Notes under the pieces: model-generated | Told to the model about the DNA's origin: nothing | The model's database searches: none | Seen by the model: only the letters and a program-made list of their open reading frames with translations | NCBI GenBank assembly: GCA_902795255.1 | Contig: CADBKS010000148.1 | Location: 1-10,727 of the forward strand | From: an uncultured Chloroflexota bacterium | Lineage (GTDB): Bacteria; Chloroflexota; Anaerolineae; Anaerolineales; Anaerolineaceae | DNA: 10,727 nucleotides | Direction: 5' to 3' | Translations under genes and position numbers: made by a program | Shown here: piece after piece, positions 1 to 6,757 of the stretch | How the letters are laid out: each line of letters begins with the position of its first letter | How positions within the stretch are numbered: the first letter of the stretch is position 1

Positions 1-931
1 GATACGGAATGCACCAGGCGGTATCCGGTCGACAGAACTCGGTGTTTGCGCTCCAGCTTGTCGCCACAACGGGCTTCCCGAAAGCGAAGGCTGTCGGGAT
101 CACGCCTGACTGGCTGGCGGAAAGATACGGCAGTGCCGCAATGGCTGCGCGCTGCATGAATTCCGCAACTTCCGCATCGGAAATAAAGCGGTTCGTGAGT
201 TCAATCTGCGGGTGGCGGAGCAGTTCGCTGTACGGTGTGACGTCTCCTCCGCCTGCGATCTGCAGTTTCCAGTCCGGATATTGGTCCAGCAGCGGCCGCG
301 CTGCCGAAAGCAGTACTCCGACCCCCTTATAAGCCTCGATCCGCCCGAAGAAAAGGATCTCTTTCCGCTCTTCGATGTCCGGCTGCCCGAACTGAGTGAA
401 AAAATCGTAGACACCGTGCGGGGCGGTGAGGATCTTTTCCTCCGGGACACCTTTCCGGATCAGGATCTTCTTCCCCTGATCCGTAAGGACGACCAGTCCG
501 TCCGGCATGCTTCTGAAGATCCCTTCCGTGATTTTGAAATAAAAGGGTGTTCCTTCGTGGTGAATGACGTCATGGATCGTGTAGATCAGCGGTTTCTTTA
601 AGGTTTTCCGGACGAACCAACCGAGCGCCGGGTTCCATTCCTGAGCGGAGGTGATGTGGACCACATCCGGCCTGAATTCATCGGCCAGACGGCGCAGATC
701 CTTCCAGGTGCGCGGGGAGAAGAGCCTGAGGATGGTGCCTTTTGCGCCTTTTCCGGTGTCGATCGTCTGCAGGTCAACACCGGGAAGCTCCTTTGCGTGC
801 TGCGCGTTTTGTTCACAGATCAGGCGGAGATCGCAGATCCGGCTGAGGCTTTCGGCAAGGCAGTCATTGAAGTGCAGCAGCCCGCCGCGCCGGGTGAGAC
901 AGATCATTAAGACGCGTATCCGTTTTTCCAT
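1..931 (-). CDS. GT4-family glycosyltransferase, C-terminus cut by the window edge
   Basis: Probable GT-B-fold retaining glycosyltransferase that moves a sugar from a nucleotide-sugar donor to a growing surface glycan at the cytoplasmic membrane face. 310 codons are visible and no stop is reached. Family proteins usually run 360-400 residues, so roughly 60 are probably missing. Seen in the protein: an N-terminal Rossmann-like start (MEKRIRVLMICLTRRGG), PDVVHI at 88-93, TIHDVIHHEG at 118-127, PHGV at 171-174, GRIEAYKGVGVLL at 196-208 (the C-domain entry), and SGVIPTAFAFGKPVVAT at 275-291 (the donor-binding region). Past residue 291 the usual G-x-P-E segment is replaced by SWSANTEF, so that stretch is divergent. 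ATG is at 929-931, with a good ribosome site (ccggagg on the coding strand, core 941-945) 9 nt upstream. The gene lies 330 bp downstream of the membrane glycosyltransferase gene and may have its own promoter. Acceptor and sugar are unknown. Confidence 0.9.
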   Translation of the reverse strand, partial: MEKRIRVLMICLTRRGGLLHFNDCLAESLSRICDLRLICEQNAQHAKELPGVDLQTIDTGKGAKGTILRLFSPRTWKDLRRLADEFRPDVVHITSAQEWNPALGWFVRKTLKKPLIYTIHDVIHHEGTPFYFKITEGIFRSMPDGLVVLTDQGKKILIRKGVPEEKILTAPHGVYDFFTQFGQPDIEERKEILFFGRIEAYKGVGVLLSAARPLLDQYPDWKLQIAGGGDVTPYSELLRHPQIELTNRFISDAEVAEFMQRAAIAALPYLSASQSGVIPTAFAFGKPVVATSWSANTEFCRPDTAWCIPY

Positions 932-1261
932 GGTTTTTATCCTCCGGTAAGAGCTCACTTTGCTTTGATCATGACAATCGGAAGTGAGTGCTTCGCATGA
1001 TGCGGCACAGACACTCGTGTGCTTGTGTAATGCCTTGCCGCGCCTTGTTTTGACAGCCGGGCACGGGCCGGTAAAAACCGCCCGCTGCCTCCGGCATCCC
1101 TGTTATTGTGTCAGAACTGACAGTCCGGTGCTCCAAAAAGGCTCTTATTACGATCCTCATTCATACTGCGGCGGACCCCTGTAAGCCCTTACTCCGCATT
1201 CGGCGCAGACGGCACCGGCACGTCCGGCAGCCCGGGATGCGTCTGATGCGGTATCTGTTCT
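932..1261. other. 330-bp intergenic stretch with no convincing gene
   Basis: This gap separates the stop of the membrane glycosyltransferase from the GT4 start. Both neighbours read leftward. It is the only long gap in an otherwise tightly packed operon. I see no tRNA, no protein with recognisable features and no stem followed by a T-run. It holds a perfect 14-bp palindrome at 1109-1122 and a bulged hairpin at 1171-1197 (GCGGA and GTAAG pairing with CTTAC and TCCGC). No good -35/-10 pair was found in front of the GT4 gene. It may be a regulatory leader or the remains of a lost gene. Confidence 0.5.
1109..1122. repeat. Perfect 14-bp inverted repeat, operator-like
   Basis: TGTCAGAACTGACA is a six-base half site (TGTCAG) and its exact complement separated by AA. 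It lies about 180 bp upstream of the GT4 start, inside the only long gap of the glycan operon. The size and symmetry would suit a dimeric transcription factor. No clear promoter sits beside it, so the role is a guess. Confidence 0.35.
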
Positions 1262-4204
1262 TCACTCCCGGCTGCTGTCATCCGCCTGCTGACTGCTGTC
1301 AATGAGCGAACAATCGAGAATACTGCCGAGTTCATCCGGACGGGAGCCGGTCTCTTTGCCGATCCGCTGCCACAGGGCACAGAGCGGGTCATTCATCAGC
1401 GGGGTCACCTGAAGTGCTTCCCGGGTTTGCTGCAGTGCGTCTTCCGTACGGCCGGTGTGCGCGTAGGCTTCGATAAAGGGCAGCCGTTCCATCGGATCGT
1501 TTGGATGGTCATCCAGTCCGAAGGCGGTGTCGCCCAGTGCAGCGGCCGCTTCCCAGTTTTTCCGCTGCCGTTCCAGGTCTGCCGTTTCATAATACCAGCA
1601 CCAGCCATGGGCAGGTTCTGCGCCAAACAGTTTTTCCGGCAGGGGTTCATATGCCGCGTCCGGCAGGATGCGGCTGTAGTTGGTCAGTTCTGCCGCGGTA
1701 CGGTCGATCTCCGGGATCATCTGGTTGAACAGATCGATCTCCGGATCCAGCACGTGCACGCATCCCGGTGCGCTGTAATAAACGCTGATCATGTCATCGG
1801 TGCTTCCGAAAAACTGTGCGGACAGATATTCCTGAAAGACCTCATTTCCGCTTTCCAGACCGCTCAGTGTATTTTCGCGCTTGGTATTGGTGTAAAGCAT
1901 ATAGGGAATGCGGTCCGTGCCGTATTCCTTTGCGTAGATCCAGTTCAGCGGGGCGGTCAGTGAGTTATCCGTGCTGAAACGGATCGGCAGCACATTGGTC
2001 ACGACCACGGTATCCGGTTCGATTTCCGGGATCCTCCATTTAAGCTGCCGGAAGAAATCCTTTGTCAGCGTCCAGTCCCGCCGGTATTCATTTCCGGTGA
2101 CGAATAAATGACCGGCCGCAAGCCCGATCAGGAGGGATGCGATGATTATCGGGACGATCCGCACCCGGCGGATCCGGTCCAGGGCGGCGGTCAGGATCAG
2201 GCTGACGCCCAGCATGAACGGCAGTGTATAGCGGCTGTTCTGGAAAACGAAACCGATCGGGCTTTCCGTCAGCCAGAACGGCTGGCCGGCCAGCAGCAGT
2301 GCGAATATCCCGGTCAGGAGCATCCACAGATCGGTTTTGCCTTTATCCGGCTTTTCCCGGGAATAAAGGATCAGAAATATACCGCTGATGATGAAAGCGC
2401 CTGCACAGACCGCGATGTAGATCATCGTTGAGCGGGAACCGAAGACCGAGGCTTTCGGGATCTCGAAGACAGTTCCCCATGCTTCGAATATGACGCGGAA
2501 ACAGTCTTTTGCCATCTGCACCAGGTATCCCCATACTGTTGAAAGCGGAGCGGCTTTGAAGTCGCTGAGAAGCCTGAATTCATAATGCAGGGTCTGTGTT
2601 TTGTTGAAAAACATGCGGTAGATCATCCCGCATCCAAAAACGGCAAGGTATGGCAGTGAACTCCAAATAACTTTTTTCGGGAGCTCTTTGCGGCCGGTCT
2701 GTTCGCTCAGTGCGGCAGCCAGAAAGCAGGGGCGCAGGAGTTCCAGAAGGAAAAAGTATTCCGATGCGAAAAGGTTCAGCAGGGAAATGAGACAGGCTGC
2801 CGTGATCTTCAGGATCCGTCCCTTCGGGGACCTGGCTGCGCGGATGGAAAGGATGAAGGAACAGAACAGCATCCCCATCAGAAAATAGGAGAAACTGAAG
2901 TTGATGGCGATCGGCCTCATTGTAAAGCCGGGATAGGCGAGGAAGAGCAGTGCGCAGAGAACGGGCGCGAAGCGTTTCCCCGTCCAAATCTCCCGGATGA
3001 GCAGTCCTGCGCAGAAGCTTCCGAAAATCTGCGCGGCCAGCCCGTAAAGCTGGGCTGTGAGCGGGGACCCGTTCGTGATCAGGATGGCGATGTTATGCAG
3101 CTGGCCCGCTACCGGCCGGCTGAAGCTGAAATGGCGGAGAAGCCCGTGGTATCCCAGTTCGAGCCGTGTCCAGACATATGGCCAGTCATCCCAGTAAAAA
3201 CCGAGCTTTTTCAGCAGCATCCCGTATGAAAGCAGGACAAATGCGGCAAGCGGGATCAGTACAGCGGTATACGCAAGCGGTTTTCTTTCGTTTTTTTTCT
3301 TTACAGGATCCATAATGGCGATCAGAAACTGCAGCACGGAAGCCGCAGATGCTCCCCAGACAAGTTCAGCAATATTCTGTTTTTTCCAGCGCCGGAAGAT
3401 CAGGAGCCCCAGTATGGTGCCGAGGATCCACACCGCAGTAGCGGCTATGGGGAGTGCCACAGCGTTCATCCCTGCAGAGCCTTCGGCTGGCAGCCCCATG
3501 GGTGTGAACGCGCCGCGAAGCATGGTGTTTGTCTGAAAACGGAGCCCGACCCAGATATAAAGGCAGATCAGGAAGAACACGGACAGAGCCCATGAGATGC
3601 GTCCGGGAATGTCCGCCCATGCATCCAGCAGCCATTCGACAGGCCTTTCCGTGACCCACTCTTCATTTTCAAGAGATCCCATCTGCAGGATCCTTTCAAA
3701 TCCGTTCAGAAATGCGGACGGATCCCGTGGCGAGATCACGTAGATATACCGCGGTGTTCCCAGAAACAGCATTTTGCTCATGTCGGAAGCGAGGAACTCG
3801 AAGGTGAGCTGTTCGCCCGCGGAGACTGTGCCCAGGTAGGCGCCGGGCATCGGCAGTACGGACCACGGCACATCTGTGGTCATTTCCGCCGGAGTCCGGA
3901 TCCATTCAATGGCATTCAGCGGGATGACCTCCGAACGGGGGCCCCACTGGATGTGAAGACCGTCCCGTTCCAGCCGGTATGCGGAGAAAATAAGACTGTA
4001 AAAACGGTAAAGCAGAAAGATCAGCGGTATGCCGGTGATGACCATCGCTATGAGCAAAAGAAAAAACTGCAGGCCGACTTTCGTTCCGCCGAAAGTCCTG
4101 ACCAGCAGTATTTCCAGTGCGGTCAATGCACCGCAGACAGCCAGAAAAAAAAGGATACCTTTTCCGCGGGACGGATCATAGGTAAATGCAGCCTTTTTTT
4201 TCAT
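1262..4204 (-). CDS. Polytopic membrane protein: PH-like module fused to a GT-C-type glycosyltransferase with a TPR-like tail
   Basis: A 980-residue integral membrane protein with three parts. Residues 1-300: two membrane segments (about 17-35, 45-70), a soluble PH-like beta domain (about 73-175; RLERDGLHIQWG and RYIYVISPRDPSAFL), then membrane segments near 203-222, 250-270 and 281-298. Residues 306-705: about ten further membrane segments. The first outer loop carries FYWDDW (DD at 339-340), matching the acidic loop motif of GT-C glycosyltransferases, followed by SRPVAG at 362-367. Residues 706-980: a soluble, outward-facing tail ending in a helical TPR-like section (about 872-935). GT-C enzymes use lipid-linked sugars, so a role in glycosylating a surface polymer or protein is likely. 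Substrate unknown. The residues 1-300 part resembles a stand-alone Anaerolineae protein family, suggesting a gene fusion. ATG at 4202-4204 lies 21 bp after the aminotransferase stop, with only a weak purine-rich ribosome site (agaaaaag). Confidence 0.82.
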   Translation of the reverse strand: MKKKAAFTYDPSRGKGILFFLAVCGALTALEILLVRTFGGTKVGLQFFLLLIAMVITGIPLIFLLYRFYSLIFSAYRLERDGLHIQWGPRSEVIPLNAIEWIRTPAEMTTDVPWSVLPMPGAYLGTVSAGEQLTFEFLASDMSKMLFLGTPRYIYVISPRDPSAFLNGFERILQMGSLENEEWVTERPVEWLLDAWADIPGRISWALSVFFLICLYIWVGLRFQTNTMLRGAFTPMGLPAEGSAGMNAVALPIAATAVWILGTILGLLIFRRWKKQNIAELVWGASAASVLQFLIAIMDPVKKKNERKPLAYTAVLIPLAAFVLLSYGMLLKKLGFYWDDWPYVWTRLELGYHGLLRHFSFSRPVAGQLHNIAILITNGSPLTAQLYGLAAQIFGSFCAGLLIREIWTGKRFAPVLCALLFLAYPGFTMRPIAINFSFSYFLMGMLFCSFILSIRAARSPKGRILKITAACLISLLNLFASEYFFLLELLRPCFLAAALSEQTGRKELPKKVIWSSLPYLAVFGCGMIYRMFFNKTQTLHYEFRLLSDFKAAPLSTVWGYLVQMAKDCFRVIFEAWGTVFEIPKASVFGSRSTMIYIAVCAGAFIISGIFLILYSREKPDKGKTDLWMLLTGIFALLLAGQPFWLTESPIGFVFQNSRYTLPFMLGVSLILTAALDRIRRVRIVPIIIASLLIGLAAGHLFVTGNEYRRDWTLTKDFFRQLKWRIPEIEPDTVVVTNVLPIRFSTDNSLTAPLNWIYAKEYGTDRIPYMLYTNTKRENTLSGLESGNEVFQEYLSAQFFGSTDDMISVYYSAPGCVHVLDPEIDLFNQMIPEIDRTAAELTNYSRILPDAAYEPLPEKLFGAEPAHGWCWYYETADLERQRKNWEAAAALGDTAFGLDDHPNDPMERLPFIEAYAHTGRTEDALQQTREALQVTPLMNDPLCALWQRIGKETGSRPDELGSILDCSLIDSSQQADDSSRE

Positions 4205-4225
4205 CGGTGTTCTTTTTCTGCCGCT

Positions 4226-5410
4226 TTAAAGGATCTGACGCAGGGCTTCCCCGACTTTTATGACCTGTTCGCGCGTCATTTTTCCGGAGAAAGGAATCGC
4301 GAGCCCGCGTTTCCCGAGATCTTCGGTCACCGGATACATACCGGGTTCATAGCCGAATTTCTTCTGCATGTAGGGCTGGAGATGGATCGGCGAGAAGTAA
4401 GGGCGGACAGGAATTCCCAGTGCTTTGAGTTTCCGGGAGACATCATCCCGACGGTCCGCATCTTTCAGCCGGATCACGTAAACGAACCAGCTGTCCCGTG
4501 TGGTGGTCGGTGCTGTGTACGGCAATTCGATTGCATCAATGTCGGATAACTCTTCCCCATACCAGGCGGCGACCTGTGCGCGGTTTCGGATCAGCTGATC
4601 GATCCTGCTCATCTGAGCGGTCCCGAGGGCTGCGCTCATCTCATCCATGCGGTAATTGTATCCGAGATAAGTGTGGGCCAGCCAGGTGTCGCCTTCAGCG
4701 CGTCCCTGGTTGCGCATGGAACGGATCATGCCGGCCGCCTCATCATCGTTCGTGACGACCAGGCCGCCTTCTGCCGTTGTGATCTGTTTGTTCGGGTAAA
4801 AGGCGAAAACACCGGCGTCGCCCAGCATACCGGCAGGGCGGCCCTTGTAAAGGGCTCCGAGCGCTTCGCAGGCATCTTCGATGACCGGAAGCCCGTACGG
4901 TTCGGCTGCTTCGCGGATCGCGTCAAAATCGGCGGGCTGTCCGAAAACATCCACGGCCAGGATCCCTTTCAGTTTTCCGTCCGGCATGCTGCCTTTCGGC
5001 GGAAGCCACTTTGCGGCGGCAGATTCGGAAGTATTGAGGTCCTTTACCGCCTGTTTCAGCTGTGCAGGGTCGATATTTCCGGTCAGCGGTTCCGCGTCCA
5101 CAAAAACCGGTGTGATCCGTTCGTAAAGCAGGACGTTGGTGGAAGATACGAAAGAAAAGGGGGTGGTGATCACCCGGTCCCCGTCTTCCCATCCGGCAGC
5201 CCTTACGCAAAGGTGAAGGCCCGCGGTGCCGGAATTGACCGCGATGGCGTGGCGTGCTCCCGTAAAGTCTGTAAAGGCCTTTTCAAAGGCCTGCACGTAA
5301 GGCCCCATACTGAGGTAGCTGGTTGCCATAACGTCGGCGACCGCATTTCGTTCTTTATCCGTAATGTCCGGAAGGGACATCGGTACACTGATCTTCTGAT
5401 TAAAATCCAT
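4226..5410 (-). CDS. DegT/DnrJ/EryC1/StrS-family sugar aminotransferase
   Basis: A pyridoxal-phosphate enzyme of the aspartate aminotransferase fold that converts a nucleotide-linked keto-sugar into an amino sugar, usually with glutamate as donor, in the cytoplasm. The 394 residues match the usual family length. Visible landmarks: NSGTAGLHL at 59-67 (cofactor phosphate binding), TPFSFVSS at 83-90, the VIEDACEALGA motif with Asp179 to pair with the pyridine nitrogen, FAFYPNKQITTAEGG with Lys208 as the Schiff-base lysine, and RMDEMSAALG at 254-263. All key residues are present. The ATG has a ribosome site (cggaga) 5-6 nt upstream and lies 21 bp after the bactofilin stop. The acetyltransferase two genes upstream is the natural next step in making an N-acetylated amino sugar, as in PglE/PglD of the bacillosamine pathway. 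Which sugar is made cannot be told from sequence. The partner 4,6-dehydratase is not in the window. Confidence 0.93.
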   Translation of the reverse strand: MDFNQKISVPMSLPDITDKERNAVADVMATSYLSMGPYVQAFEKAFTDFTGARHAIAVNSGTAGLHLCVRAAGWEDGDRVITTPFSFVSSTNVLLYERITPVFVDAEPLTGNIDPAQLKQAVKDLNTSESAAAKWLPPKGSMPDGKLKGILAVDVFGQPADFDAIREAAEPYGLPVIEDACEALGALYKGRPAGMLGDAGVFAFYPNKQITTAEGGLVVTNDDEAAGMIRSMRNQGRAEGDTWLAHTYLGYNYRMDEMSAALGTAQMSRIDQLIRNRAQVAAWYGEELSDIDAIELPYTAPTTTRDSWFVYVIRLKDADRRDDVSRKLKALGIPVRPYFSPIHLQPYMQKKFGYEPGMYPVTEDLGKRGLAIPFSGKMTREQVIKVGEALRQIL

Positions 5411-5431
5411 AATTCTCCGTTTGCTGGGTTA

Positions 5432-5917
5432 TTATCTCTGGAAATAGGTTCCGCCCTGACCGGCGGGAGGCATCTGCTGCTGAGGCGCTGTTCCCTGCGG
5501 GGTATCGGTCTGCTGTTCGATCACGACCTTTTCTTCCATTCGGACCTGGCCGCGCAGAAACGCGCCGTCTTCGGTCGAGAAACTGATCACGCTGACATCT
5601 CCCCATACACGGCCGGTGGACCGGATCTCCAGTTTTTCGGCGGTGATATTGCCGCGGACCGTGCCTTCTACCACGATGGTATTTGCCCGCATATTCATAC
5701 AGGTCACACGTCCGGTTTCTCCGACGACGATCATCCCGCGGATCTGCATATCGCCTTCAAAGGTGCCTTCGATCCGCACACCGCCTGCTCCGCGCAGACT
5801 GCCGCGCCAGTTGATCCCGGGCCCCAGAACAGAGGTGACCCGCTCGATCGCTGCCGCGCCGGTCTGTCCGGAGGAACTGGTGCTGCTGTTGTTATTGTTG
5901 TTTTGCCGTCTGAACAC
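5432..5917 (-). CDS. Bactofilin (polymer-forming cytoskeletal protein)
   Basis: A 161-residue bactofilin (DUF583, PF04519). These proteins polymerise without nucleotides into filaments or patches at the inner membrane and recruit cell-wall or polysaccharide enzymes. The protein has a low-complexity N-terminal tail (Asn/Ser/Thr rich, 5-20), a beta-helix core at about 27-128 built of short G-x-(I/V) turns (GSLRGAGGVRIEGTFEGDM at 39-57, EGTVRGNITAEKLEI at 84-98, GRVWGDVSV at 102-110), and a Gln/Pro/Gly-rich tail. This tail-core-tail layout is typical. The start is GTG at 5915-5917. A gaggg ribosome site lies 8 nt upstream and overlaps the end of the acetyltransferase gene, 13 bp away. Its place between two sugar-modifying genes suggests it helps localise glycan assembly. 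That role is inferred, while the family call is firm. Confidence 0.93.
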   Translation of the reverse strand: MFRRQNNNNNSSTSSSGQTGAAAIERVTSVLGPGINWRGSLRGAGGVRIEGTFEGDMQIRGMIVVGETGRVTCMNMRANTIVVEGTVRGNITAEKLEIRSTGRVWGDVSVISFSTEDGAFLRGQVRMEEKVVIEQQTDTPQGTAPQQQMPPAGQGGTYFQR

Positions 5918-5930
5918 CTGACAGTCCCTC

Positions 5931-6614
5931 TTATGCCAATCTGCGTAAATTTCTGTCTGCCGGATCGATCTTGTGGGCTGAGAGCGGGGGCCAGACAGCG
6001 CCTGCGTAGACTCTGCCGTTATCGGGTACGTCTCCCTTGACTACGGCGCTGTTGCCGATCCTGGCGGCGGTGCCCACTGTCACACCGAGGTTGACAGTGG
6101 CCCCCATGCCGATCTGCGCGAAATCTTTCACGGTCACCTGGCCGGCGAGCAGAGCTCCCGGAGACAGGTTTACGCAGCGGCCGATGCATCCGTCGTGGGA
6201 AATGACCGTTCCCGCGTTGATCAGCGTTCCGAACTCAATGCTGCTTTCGGAACTGATATAGCTTTGTGCTAGTACCTGGATCCCGTCCGCAAGAACGGCG
6301 GTATCTTCAATGAAAGCGGAAGGGTGGATCAGTGTCGGGAAGGAAAAATCAAGCGCCCGGAGCTTTTCAAAAATTCTCCAGCGGACTGAATAATTTCCGA
6401 TCCCGCCGACTGCGTTTACGGCACAGGTGACCCCGTCTGCCCGGAGTTTCGGGAGAAGATCCGCATTCCCGAGCACTTTGACCCCGGACACGGCTGTTCC
6501 GGGAGCGACAGCGTCATCAATAATGCCTGTAATATTCCAGTTCAGCAAACGCAGCAGAGAAATGACGGTCTTTGAATGACCGCCCGCACCATAGATCAGG
6601 ATCCTTTTTTCCAT
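5931..6614 (-). CDS. NeuD/PglD-family sugar O- or N-acetyltransferase
   Basis: A 227-residue acyltransferase that moves an acetyl group from acetyl-CoA to a sugar, usually a nucleotide-linked amino sugar (PglD type) or sialic acid (NeuD type). Residues 1-90 form a Rossmann-like sugar-binding domain with YGAGGHSKTV at 8-17. Residues 96-205 form a left-handed beta helix of hexapeptide repeats, including INAGTVISHDGCIG with His140 in the catalytic position and LSPGALLAGQVTVKDFAQIGMG at 150-171. Length and layout are normal. It is the first gene of the minus-strand glycan operon. ATG at 6612-6614 has no usable ribosome site: the nearest aaggag is about 18 nt away and falls inside the promoter spacer. 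The predicted transcript starts at or near this ATG, so translation is probably leaderless. With the aminotransferase downstream, N-acetylation of an amino sugar is the likeliest reaction. Confidence 0.92.
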   Translation of the reverse strand: MEKRILIYGAGGHSKTVISLLRLLNWNITGIIDDAVAPGTAVSGVKVLGNADLLPKLRADGVTCAVNAVGGIGNYSVRWRIFEKLRALDFSFPTLIHPSAFIEDTAVLADGIQVLAQSYISSESSIEFGTLINAGTVISHDGCIGRCVNLSPGALLAGQVTVKDFAQIGMGATVNLGVTVGTAARIGNSAVVKGDVPDNGRVYAGAVWPPLSAHKIDPADRNLRRLA

Positions 6615-6620
6615 ACTGTT

Positions 6621-6649
6621 ATTTTAGCGCAAAACTCCTTTCACGTCAA
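6621..6649 (-). promoter_or_regulatory. Sigma-A-type promoter of the glycan operon
   Basis: On the minus strand, TTGACG (6644-6649) and TAAAAT (6621-6626) are separated by exactly 17 bp. Each hexamer matches five of six consensus bases. Seven bases past the -10 box is position 6614, the A of the acetyltransferase ATG, so the predicted transcript has almost no leader. Confidence 0.75.
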
Positions 6650-6680
6650 AGAGTTACGGCTCCCGCCCCCTGTTCGGAAA

Positions 6681-6702
6681 GATTCCACAGAATTTCCACA
6701 AA
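6681..6702 (+). repeat. Two direct TTCCACA repeats 11 bp apart, possible operator
   Basis: TTCCACA occurs at 6683-6689 and 6694-6700, a spacing of one helical turn. The two 11-bp units share 8 of 11 bases. They reach the -35 position of the plus-strand promoter, which has no good -35 box of its own. Direct repeats with 11-bp spacing at -35 are the usual target layout of OmpR/PhoB-type regulators. The fit is suggestive only. Confidence 0.35.
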
Positions 6703-6721
6703 CAGATCGGGGTTCCGGGCA

Positions 6722-6727
6722 TATAAT
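6722..6727 (+). promoter_or_regulatory. -10 box of the cysteine-rich protein gene
   Basis: A perfect TATAAT lies 30 bp before the plus-strand ATG. No TTGACA-like box is present 16-18 bp upstream (CAAACA is there), which suggests the promoter needs an activator. The nearby direct repeats are the candidate site. Confidence 0.55.
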
Positions 6728-6741
6728 TTGGATATATACAG

Positions 6742-6748
6742 AAAGGAG
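6742..6748 (+). promoter_or_regulatory. Ribosome binding site that fixes the start of the cysteine-rich protein
   Basis: AAAGGAG lies 9 nt before the ATG at 6758. The same frame is open upstream to an ATG at 6572, but that one has no ribosome site and would lie inside the acetyltransferase gene. The 6758 start also gives a clean signal peptide. Confidence 0.8.
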
Positions 6749-6757
6749 CTGAAATTG

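Noticed and set aside
1..60. Frameshift at the end of the GT4 gene
   Set aside because: The sequence after GKPVVAT departs from the usual motif, but the frame stays open and a conserved-position Glu (ANTEF) and an IP near the end remain. The other frames do not fit clearly better.
969..1160. Minus-strand 63-codon frame in the 330-bp gap
   Set aside because: There is no ribosome site, recognisable domain or coding bias, and it contains the palindrome and other non-coding-like sequence.
1171..1197. Hairpin as an intrinsic terminator after the membrane protein gene
   Set aside because: The stem is bulged and no T-run follows it on the minus strand.
4673..6040. Long plus-strand reading frame of 455 codons
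   Set aside because: It lies opposite the aminotransferase, bactofilin and acetyltransferase genes, whose motifs are all on the minus strand. It has no family features, and GC-rich codon use leaves such frames open by chance.
6681..6700. DnaA boxes (TTATCCACA-like) and a possible origin
   Set aside because: The two sites match only six and seven of nine bases, and no dnaA, dnaN or AT-rich unwinding region is present.
6572..6757. N-terminal extension of the Cys-rich protein
   Set aside because: It would start inside the acetyltransferase gene without a ribosome site and would bury the signal peptide. The ATG at 6758 has a good AAAGGAG site.
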